From Acinetobacter bohemicus ANC 3994 (lineage in GTDB: Bacteria > Pseudomonadota > Gammaproteobacteria > Pseudomonadales > Moraxellaceae), in contig NZ_KB849164.1 of NCBI RefSeq assembly GCF_000367925.1, positions 722,349-786,348 on the forward strand: DNA of 64,000 nt. The letters are read 5' to 3'. The stretch's first letter is position 1, and each line of letters opens with the position of its first letter. Made by a program: the position numbers and the translations under genes. Shown here piece by piece: positions 1 to 6,090 of this stretch. The notes beneath the pieces are model-generated. The model was not told where the DNA came from. It made no database searches and saw only the letters and a list, made by a program, of their open reading frames with translations.

Positions 1-4
1 TATG

Positions 5-33
5 AAAGCAAGGTTATTAACCTTGCTTTTTTA
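5..33 (+). terminator. Rho-independent terminator of an upstream gene
   Basis: An 11-bp perfect stem (5-15 with 19-29, loop ATT) is followed by a T run on the + strand. It probably ends a + strand gene lying to the left of the window. Confidence 0.8.
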
Positions 34-62
34 TTGCCTGTATATAATGAAAAGTTAAATAA

Positions 63-85
63 AAAGCCCTAAACAGGGCTTTCAA
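63..85 (-). terminator. Rho-independent terminator of the small gene at 136-339
   Basis: The arms AAAGCCCT (63-70) and AGGGCTTT (75-82) pair with a 4-nt loop. On the minus strand the stem runs into a T-rich tail, so it fits the end of the minus-strand gene that stops at 136. Confidence 0.7.
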
Positions 86-135
86 TATATTGCATACGTT
101 ATTCTTTTTATCTCGATCTAAAAGTGAACTTGTCT

Positions 136-339
136 TTAAGCTTTTAAATGATCTTCAAATTCTTCACCCAGTTGCATTGCAAGTGAATTCCCCGCTAAAT
201 CACACGTCACAAGACCATATTCTTTTTTAAAGCTAAACGTAAATCCGCGATTGTCGGTTAATGATTTTACTGAATAGCCTAATTTTTCTAACCAAATACG
301 AAATGCAATTAAATTTTTTGCTTTAACAACTTTTTTCAC
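136..339 (-). CDS. small hypothetical protein, 67 aa
   Basis: The family is not recognised. I chose the GTG start at 339 because an AAGGAG ribosome binding site lies 7 nt upstream of it; a longer frame reaching 378 has no such site. The product is a small soluble basic protein beginning MKKVVKAKNLIAF. It has one short amphipathic stretch, a beta-rich middle (RGFTFSFKKEYGL) and an acidic tail. It has its own terminator at 63-85 and no operon partner. Good translation signals and a dedicated terminator support a real gene; no function can be inferred. Confidence 0.6.
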   Translation of the reverse strand: MKKVVKAKNLIAFRIWLEKLGYSVKSLTDNRGFTFSFKKEYGLVTCDLAGNSLAMQLGEEFEDHLKA

Positions 340-964
340 GAGAGAACTCCTTGTATATATTAAATACCTTGTGGGCACTTCATAATTAATAGGGGTGAAA
401 TGGTTTTTTTTAAAGGGGAGATTTGTGCTGTTTTTTATAAAAAAATTATTTGGTTGGTTTTTTATACAAAAACAGGGTAAATAAGCATTAAAATTGGCAC
501 AGAAAATTAAATATAAAATGAATTTTTAGCTGGTAGTTTGGGCTGTATTAAACTGATTTATATTATTTTTATTGGTAGTGGCCAGTGTCATGAAATAATG
601 GAAATATTTATACACAATTTTAAAAGCGTTGCTCAATCATTTTTTATCGGACTTTGGCTGACTATTGTTCTAAATTGCAGTAAAAGTACTAGAACTTAGC
701 TGATTGAGGTGTTTTGTCGGCAGCTTAGATCAGATAGAAACCACCTTAAATGAGTTTTGAACAGGATGTCTCTGCTGAATGCTGATACTTTTGTAAGATG
801 ATGGAATGATCACAGAAACGATTAAACAGAATGTATGAAATCAAATTCAAAAGATGCAGCAACAAGATTTAATTCCTATTGCTGTCATGCTCGGGCATAC
901 AGATTGCTGATTCAAATTGAGCTATAGGCTCATGCTTAGATGTATCAAATTTTATCAGTCAAAC
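340..964. other. intergenic stretch with no recognised gene
   Basis: About 620 bp of AT-rich DNA between the small gene and the end of gloB. No credible reading frame, RNA gene or repeat was seen. The promoter of the small gene must lie in its left part. Confidence 0.4.
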
Positions 965-1696
965 TTAAAAGTTATCTTTTAACTGTCTTAGTCGTTGGAA
1001 TTCTGCCACATTTTCGACTCTTAAAAATGGGTTGGTTTCTAGTTCTAATTCAATTGTACTGGGCAGTGTGCATTGACTGAGCATGCGCTTGGCTTCAACC
1101 TCGTCAAAGCGCTGTTGAATCGCTAAATTGTCTGGTTCTACATGTAATGCGAATTTTGCATTTGCAAGGGTATATTCATGCGTGCAGTAAACTTTTGTGC
1201 GCGCAGGTAGGGCAGCCAAGCGATTGAGCGAATGATACATCTGTTCGTATGTCCCTTCAAAGACCCGGCCACATCCCATAGCAAAAAGTGTATCCCCGCA
1301 AAAAACAAGCTCTAAAGCTTCAATAAAATAGACAATATGACCCAGTGTATGACCGGGTACGGCAATAATTTCAATGTCTAAATCATGGAATGTGATTTGC
1401 GCTTGGTCTTGTAGCGGATGAGTAATAAAGGGAACTTTAGTTAATTCTTCACGTGGGCCATAAACTGGAATATTACGATTGAGTAAAAGCTCAGGTACGC
1501 CGCCAGTATGGTCTTTATGCCAATGTGTGAGCCAAATTTGCGTTAAATTTAAGTTGTTTTCCGCACAGTAAGCTTCCACTAAATGTGCTTCAGTTGGGTC
1601 AATCGCAACAACATCCTTACTTGGTCGATGCTCTAATAACCAAATATAGTTTTGTAATTGATTTTTGACATCAATCATATGAATTTGAAAAGTCAT
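965..1696 (-). CDS. gloB: hydroxyacylglutathione hydrolase (glyoxalase II)
   Basis: This enzyme hydrolyses S-D-lactoylglutathione to D-lactate and glutathione, the second step of methylglyoxal detoxification in the cytoplasm. The 243-residue protein has the metallo-beta-lactamase fold. The metal site THWHKDH lies near residue 57. PGHTLGH, the bridging-aspartate segment CGDTLFAMGCGRVFEGT and YCTHEYT follow in the order expected for GloB. The C-terminal helical region carries the usual R/F-rich HAGH_C end (NPFLRVENVAEFQRLRQLKD). It is a single gene transcribed leftward, divergent from tcyP, with nearly 400 bp between them. The ATG at 1696 has no strong Shine-Dalgarno sequence, but the N-terminus fits the family. 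Confidence 0.93.
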   Translation of the reverse strand: MTFQIHMIDVKNQLQNYIWLLEHRPSKDVVAIDPTEAHLVEAYCAENNLNLTQIWLTHWHKDHTGGVPELLLNRNIPVYGPREELTKVPFITHPLQDQAQITFHDLDIEIIAVPGHTLGHIVYFIEALELVFCGDTLFAMGCGRVFEGTYEQMYHSLNRLAALPARTKVYCTHEYTLANAKFALHVEPDNLAIQQRFDEVEAKRMLSQCTLPSTIELELETNPFLRVENVAEFQRLRQLKDNF

Positions 1697-2083
1697 GAGA
1701 TACGAGACCCGTGAAATAGATATGAATAAGCTAGCGTTAAAGTCGATTTTTTTCTAGTCGTAGAGTGCAAAAACATAATATTCAAGCACATTATCCAGTC
1801 TGAGTAGCACCGCTAAAACTGGATAGGAGTTGTGAAGTTTCGGCTTGGCTATTTAAAAATACCCATTCATGATTGGATGCAAACTTGATAAAGCCATATG
1901 GACTTTATCGTTATCGACTATTGAGCATCACGGGTTTGATGCGCTGCATAAGCAATCGTTGTTATCATCAAAGCTGAATTTTTGATTCATTGAGAAGAAT
2001 AAATGTACGAAGAACATTAAGGCTTTAAAAGCAGCATTAAGTTTTGCTTTATAATAGAGACAGATTATCCTAAGGGAAGAAAT
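1697..2083. other. divergent intergenic region between gloB and tcyP
   Basis: It must hold the promoters of both genes. The only conspicuous structure is an inverted repeat at 1887-1909, GATAAAG and CTTTATC flanking a CATATG centre, about 175 bp upstream of tcyP. It could be an operator, but nothing identifies the protein. No small gene was seen. Confidence 0.35.
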
Positions 2084-3472
2084 ATGAATATACCCTTGAT
2101 ATTGAATGTTATCGCATTTTTTGTCTTATTACTTTTATTAACCCAAACACGAAAAACAGATTGGAGCTTAGCGAAAAAAGTTTTAGTCGGTTTATGTTTA
2201 GGTGTCGCTTTTGGTTTGGTTTTGCACCTGATTTATGGTGAAAACGCTGCTGTATTGAAAGACACCACTCAATGGTTTAATTTGATTGGTAATGGTTATG
2301 TAAAACTTTTACAAATGGTTGTTATGCCTTTGGTTTTTGTCTCTATCTTGGGCGCAGTCATTCGATTACATGATGCAGGATCATTGGGGAAAATTAGTTT
2401 CCTCAGCATTGGAACGCTATTGTTTACCACGGCAATAGCGGCTTCGGTGGGTATTTTAGTGACACACTTATTTGGATTGAGTGCGCTTGGCTTAGTTCAA
2501 GGCACGGCTGAAACAGAACGACTTAATACGATTCAAACGGACTATGCTGATAAAGTATCTGATCTCAATATACCGGATTTATTTTTATCGTTTATTCCGA
2601 GTAATCCATTTGCAGAACTGACAGGTGCTCATCCGACCTCAATTATTAGTGTGGTTATTTTTGCAGTGCTTTTAGGCATGGCGGGTTTAAACCTAATTAA
2701 AACCGATCCTGAAAAAGGTCAAAAAGTGCTGGCTGCGATACAGGTTCTACAAGCTTGGGTCATGAAGTTGGTGCGTTTAATTATGACTTTGACACCTTAT
2801 GGTGTTTTTGCATTGATGGCAAAAGTCGTTGTTAGTTCTAAAATGGCAGATATTCTCAATTTAGGTGGTTTCTTAGTAGCATCCTATGTTGGTTTAGCCA
2901 TTATGTTTGCTGTACATGCGGTCATTCTATTGATCACAGGTGTGAATCCGATTCAGTTCTTTAAAAAGGTTTGGCCAGTACTGAGCTTTGCATTTACCAG
3001 TCGTTCAAGTGCTGCGAGTATTCCTTTAAATATTGAAGCCCAAACTAGACGTTTAGGTGTGCCAGAGTCGATTGCGAGTTTTTCAGCATCTTTTGGAACA
3101 ACGATTGGGCAAAATGGTTGTGCAGGCTTATATCCAGCCATGTTGGCGGTGATGGTTGCCCCAACGGTCGGCATTAATCCTTTTGATCCTATCTGGATGA
3201 TTACCTTAGTTTGTGTGGTGACTTTAAGTTCGGTTGGCGTGGCAGGTGTTGGTGGTGGTGCAACATTTGCGGCACTGATTGTATTGCCTATGCTTGGTTT
3301 GCCAGTCACATTGGTGGCATTGCTGATTTCAATTGAACCGTTAATTGATATGGGCCGTACGGCATTGAATGTGGATGGATCAATGACTGCGGGTATGGTC
3401 ACGAGTCAGTTGTTAGGTCAAACCAATAAATCGATATTTGAACAAGATGCAGCCGATTTAAAAGAAATTTAA
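2084..3472 (+). CDS. tcyP: L-cystine transporter, DAACS family
   Basis: This is an inner-membrane sodium- or proton-coupled importer of cystine (and related sulfur compounds) of the dicarboxylate/amino acid:cation symporter family. The 462-residue protein closely follows the E. coli YdjN/TcyP pattern from the N-terminus (PLILNVIAFFVLL) onward. It contains LLQMVVMPLVF, the serine-rich hairpin SRSSAASIPLN, the GTTIGQNGCAGLYPAML helix and GVAGVGGGATFAALIVLP, which form the substrate site in this family. Eight or more membrane segments are evident. The start has an AAGGGAAG ribosome binding site. It is monocistronic with its own terminator at 3515-3546. It supplies sulfur for cysteine and glutathione, which may fit the divergent gloB, but that link is inference. 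Confidence 0.93.
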   Translation: MNIPLILNVIAFFVLLLLLTQTRKTDWSLAKKVLVGLCLGVAFGLVLHLIYGENAAVLKDTTQWFNLIGNGYVKLLQMVVMPLVFVSILGAVIRLHDAGSLGKISFLSIGTLLFTTAIAASVGILVTHLFGLSALGLVQGTAETERLNTIQTDYADKVSDLNIPDLFLSFIPSNPFAELTGAHPTSIISVVIFAVLLGMAGLNLIKTDPEKGQKVLAAIQVLQAWVMKLVRLIMTLTPYGVFALMAKVVVSSKMADILNLGGFLVASYVGLAIMFAVHAVILLITGVNPIQFFKKVWPVLSFAFTSRSSAASIPLNIEAQTRRLGVPESIASFSASFGTTIGQNGCAGLYPAMLAVMVAPTVGINPFDPIWMITLVCVVTLSSVGVAGVGGGATFAALIVLPMLGLPVTLVALLISIEPLIDMGRTALNVDGSMTAGMVTSQLLGQTNKSIFEQDAADLKEI

Positions 3473-3514
3473 ACCATCAGTTTTGATGAGCGTGTCCATA
3501 TGATGCGTTTATGT

Positions 3515-3546
3515 AAAGCCAATAGATTACTATTGGCTTTTTTTTA
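3515..3546 (+). terminator. tcyP terminator
   Basis: The arms AAAGCCAATAG (3515-3525) and CTATTGGCTTT (3530-3540) form an 11-bp perfect stem with a 4-nt loop, followed by a T run. Confidence 0.85.
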
Positions 3547-3638
3547 TTCAAAATAATCTGTATCAATTATTTTTTAAAATCTGTCGCTATTTTGAGGTGA
3601 TGAGTTGCGTAAAATGATGAAAAAATACAGTAAGGTCA

Positions 3639-4466
3639 ATGAATATGAAAATGTATCAGGTCGATGCTTTTACCAATGCGTTATTTAAAGGCAATCCAGC
3701 CGCAGTGATTGTGACCGAACAATGGTTGGATGAAGCATTGATGCAAAATTTGGCTTTGGAAAATAATTTGTCTGAAACGGCATTTGTAAAAGTCATTGAC
3801 GCAGAAAATTATGAAATTCGTTGGTTTACCCCAACAACAGAAGTCGATTTTTGTGGACATGCGACTTTGGCCAGTAGCTTTGTGCTGTTTAAAGATTTTA
3901 CCTCGGCTAAAGTAATTCAATTTCATGTGAAAAATTTGGGTGTTTTTGTGGTCAGCCAAGAGGCAGATGGCAAAATCAAAATGAATTTTCCAATTCGCCG
4001 TGCAGAGAAAATTACAGACTACCCTGAAATACTAAGCCAAGCTTTAAGCAAGCCATTTAAAAATGTGTATTTGAATAGCCAAGCCTATATTGTGGAATAT
4101 GAGAATTCACAAGATGTCATAGATGAAACGCCAAATTTAGAACTGTTAAAACAACTGGGGAAAATTCGAACGGCAATTACAGCACAAGGAACATGGGTTG
4201 ATTTGGCTTTAACGGCGCAAGCTGAGCAATATGATTGTATTTCGCGTTATTTTGCCCCAGCCAACGGTATTAATGAAGATCCAGTCACCGGTTCAATTCA
4301 TACCGCGATTGCGCCGCTTTGGGCTGAAAAACTAGGTAAGAATGAAGTCTTAGCGTATCAAGCCTCACAGCGTGGAGGTGAGTTGTATTGTGCTGTGCTT
4401 GAAAATGAACGGATTGAAATTTCAGGTTATGCAAAATTGTATATGCAGGCAGAATTATATTTGTAA
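3639..4466 (+). CDS. PhzF family isomerase-like protein
   Basis: This belongs to the PhzF phenazine-biosynthesis / diaminopimelate epimerase-like fold family, 275 residues as usual for the family. The N-terminal signature YQVDAFTNALFKGNPAAV, the catalytic glutamate segment NNLSETAFV, the FCGHATLAS motif and NEDPVTGSIHTA in the second half are all present. PhzF itself isomerises trans-2,3-dihydro-3-hydroxyanthranilate, but most members have unknown substrates and no phenazine genes are nearby, so the substrate is unknown. Start choice is uncertain: TAAGG at 3631 sits very close to the ATG at 3639 and better spaced from the ATG at 3645. An IS110 element has inserted about 100 bp downstream, between this gene and a probable terminator at 5979. 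Confidence 0.85.
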   Translation: MNMKMYQVDAFTNALFKGNPAAVIVTEQWLDEALMQNLALENNLSETAFVKVIDAENYEIRWFTPTTEVDFCGHATLASSFVLFKDFTSAKVIQFHVKNLGVFVVSQEADGKIKMNFPIRRAEKITDYPEILSQALSKPFKNVYLNSQAYIVEYENSQDVIDETPNLELLKQLGKIRTAITAQGTWVDLALTAQAEQYDCISRYFAPANGINEDPVTGSIHTAIAPLWAEKLGKNEVLAYQASQRGGELYCAVLENERIEISGYAKLYMQAELYL

Positions 4467-4571
4467 AATACTAACTGATTTTACGCACGGCACTCATTAA
4501 AGGGCTGGTTGCACTGCCTTATATGTATTGCAAAGTTTAAATGACCTTTGTATAGGCATTATTTCTACTTG

Positions 4572-4577
4572 TATATT
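4572..4577 (+). promoter_or_regulatory. -10 half of the predicted junction promoter for the bridge RNA
   Basis: TATATT, preceded by TTG, lies 7-8 nt upstream of the first base of the 5' hairpin (4585). In the integrated element no good -35 precedes it. In the circular form, with the right end joined to the left end at the CT core, TTGATA from 5784-5789 falls 17 bp upstream. Confidence 0.6.
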
Positions 4578-4584
4578 AACTTAC

Positions 4585-4748
4585 ATAGTGATTAGCTCTC
4601 ACTATATGCAAATAGTAGAGTTTGGTTCTCTACTAAAACTTAAAGTTTGGTCAAAAGATAAAACCTACTATTTGCCCTAACCACTTGCACAACTCTGGAC
4701 GGTAACTAAGCACTTTGATGCTGTATTCACAAGAAAAGACGGTGGTTA
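4585..4748 (+). ncRNA. predicted bridge RNA of the IS110 element
   Basis: Three perfect stems follow one another. The 5' hairpin is 4585-4591 with 4599-4605 (7 bp, loop TTAGCTC). Stem I is 4608-4618 with 4665-4675 (11 bp), enclosing a small inner hairpin (4636-4640 with 4644-4648). Stem II is 4678-4684 with 4742-4748 (7 bp), enclosing an inner hairpin (4709-4712 with 4719-4722). This matches the 5' stem-loop, target-binding loop and donor-binding loop described for IS621-type bridge RNAs, at a similar total size (about 164 nt). Stem I arms contain TCTACT, as in the left flank plus core, and TCAAAAG, complementary to core plus right flank. Stem II arms contain GACGGTAACT, against GACGGTATCT at the right end, and ACAAG, complementary to core plus left end. 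Transcript ends are estimated. Confidence 0.7.
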
Positions 4749-4788
4749 TGCTGAAAGAATAAGTGAATAAATAAAGCAGGTGAAAATT

Positions 4789-5778
4789 ATGTTTTATCTT
4801 GGTATTGATGTTGCTAAAGCTAAAATTGATTGCTGTTTAATTTTAGAAAACTCTGAAAGTAAAAAGAAAACCAAAACTTTTTCGAATATGCCCAAAGGTT
4901 TTGAACAGCTTCAAACTTGGCTAAATCATCATGCTGCAAATTCTACGCAGACCATTATTTTAATGGAAGCCACTTCTATTTATCATGAACGCTTAGCTAA
5001 ATATTTATTTGATGCAGGCTATCAAGTCTGTGTAACCAATCCCGCTAGAGCTCGATATTTTGCTCAGAGCATGTCTAAGCTGAATAAAACAGACAAGGCT
5101 GACAGTGAAGTTCTAGCTCGATTTGCGATGACTGCGGATCTGCATTTTTGGCAGCCTTTACCCGAACATATTCAATTACTGAATGCTTTGCTGGATAGAA
5201 GAGCTGTACTTTGTGAAGATTTACAACGTGAAAAAAATCGTTTGGAAAAAGCAGAGTCTACCTTCACGATAGAACCTGTACTTCAGTCTATCCATAAGAG
5301 TATTAAACAGTTAAACAAACACATTCAGGATATTGATCAGCAAATTGATGATCACATTGATCAAAATCCTGATTTAAAAAATGATAAAGAATTGCTCAGC
5401 AGTATTCCAGCCATTGCGGATCGCACCAGTTTATTAATGCTCAGTTTCTTGCGCAGCCATAATTTTGAAAGGGCTAGTCAAGCGGCTGCCTTTGTCGGCT
5501 TGGTCTCCATTCAAAGGCAATCGGGTAGCTCCATTCATGGCAGAAGCCGTTTATCCAAAGCTGGCTCTTCCAAAATACGTGCTGGTTTATATATGGCAGC
5601 CATTGTCGCAACTCGGCATAATCCCCACATTAAAGAGATGAATGAAAGGTTATTGGCCAATGGTAAAACCAAGATGATGGCGATTGGAGCTGCGATGAGG
5701 AAGTTAGTTCATCTTTGTTATGGTGTACTCAAACACCAACAGCCTTATCAAGAAAATTATTGCATCAATTCTCAATAA
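4789..5778 (+). CDS. IS110-family transposase (DEDD recombinase)
   Basis: This is the RNA-guided serine/DEDD recombinase of the element. The N-terminal RuvC-like domain begins FYLGIDVAKAKIDCCL, with the first catalytic aspartate near residue 7. It continues through ILMEATSIYHERLA (glutamate) and NKTDKADSEVLARFA (the two further aspartates). A coiled middle (QREKNRLEKAE to DQQIDDHIDQN) leads to the C-terminal Transposase_20 domain (LLSSIPAIADRTSLLML, FVGLVSIQRQSGSSIHGRSRLSKAGSSKIR cut at its conserved serine). The ATG at 4789 follows AGGTGA with good spacing; a GTG at 4780 is less likely. At 329 residues it is full length and looks intact, so the element may be active. Confidence 0.92.
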   Translation: MFYLGIDVAKAKIDCCLILENSESKKKTKTFSNMPKGFEQLQTWLNHHAANSTQTIILMEATSIYHERLAKYLFDAGYQVCVTNPARARYFAQSMSKLNKTDKADSEVLARFAMTADLHFWQPLPEHIQLLNALLDRRAVLCEDLQREKNRLEKAESTFTIEPVLQSIHKSIKQLNKHIQDIDQQIDDHIDQNPDLKNDKELLSSIPAIADRTSLLMLSFLRSHNFERASQAAAFVGLVSIQRQSGSSIHGRSRLSKAGSSKIRAGLYMAAIVATRHNPHIKEMNERLLANGKTKMMAIGAAMRKLVHLCYGVLKHQQPYQENYCINSQ

Positions 5779-5783
5779 TCCTC

Positions 5784-5789
5784 TTGATA
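5784..5789 (+). promoter_or_regulatory. -35 half of the predicted junction promoter
   Basis: TTGATA just after the transposase stop. It would pair with TATATT at 4572-4577 only after circularisation, with exactly 17 bp between them (15 bases here including the CT core, plus 2 at the left end). Confidence 0.55.
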
Positions 5790-5804
5790 TCTGAGACGGT
5801 ATCT

Positions 5805-5978
5805 TTTGAAAGGTCAGAAGTAGACAAAACCTTTTGTTGGTCTGAGCGAACATCCTTGTACGCCAGCCCAACGGGTAGCATCCATGCCACCTGTCCGCGG
5901 AATTAATTTTTTCTATAATTTAGTCTGGCAGATTTAAGCGGCTGCGTAACATCAGACACTAATCAAGATGAGCGACAA
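5805..5978. other. unassigned flank to the right of the IS110 element
   Basis: About 170 bp between the inferred element end and the terminator at 5979. The first 100 bp are richer in GC than the surroundings and contain no convincing gene on either strand. They may be a gene relic or a repeat used as an IS110 target. No similarity can be claimed from inspection. Confidence 0.3.
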
Positions 5979-6006
5979 AGCCGTTGAAATAAACGGCTAT
6001 TTTTTC
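5979..6006 (+). terminator. Rho-independent terminator, probably of the PhzF-type gene
   Basis: AGCCGTT (5979-5985) pairs with AACGGCT (5992-5998) around a 6-nt loop, followed by ATTTTTTC. No other + strand gene upstream needs it, so the IS110 element probably separated it from the gene at 3639-4466. Confidence 0.65.
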
Positions 6007-6090
6007 AAAAAACTACTATTAAAAATAAGAATCATTTCCTAAGATGGCAGGGTTATAAAAATTCATATGACTGAATAAATTGGAATAATT

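Larger units (their letters stand above)
4568..5804 (+). mobile_element. IS110-family insertion sequence (about 1.24 kb)
   Basis: The element contains a DEDD-type IS110 transposase (4789-5778) and a structured non-coding left end. IS110 elements lack terminal inverted repeats and usually target duplications, so I placed the ends by the bridge-RNA logic. A CT dinucleotide occurs at both junctions (4568-4569 and 5803-5804). The RNA loop arms match both element ends and both flanks around it, and joining the ends at CT creates a 17-bp-spaced promoter. The length is similar to IS621. The predicted empty site reads ATTTCTA-CT-TTTGAA. The element lies between the PhzF-type gene and a probable terminator. 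Boundaries are inferred, not shown by comparison with an uninterrupted site. Confidence 0.75.

Noticed and set aside
2953..3402. 149-codon frame on the minus strand inside tcyP
   Set aside because: Antisense shadow of a clearly coding membrane protein; composition follows the complementary codons.
4613..4635. 8-bp hairpin TAGTAGAG with CTCTACTA upstream of the IS110 transposase
   Set aside because: It competes with the longer 11-bp stem 4608-4618/4665-4675; kept only as a possible alternative fold.
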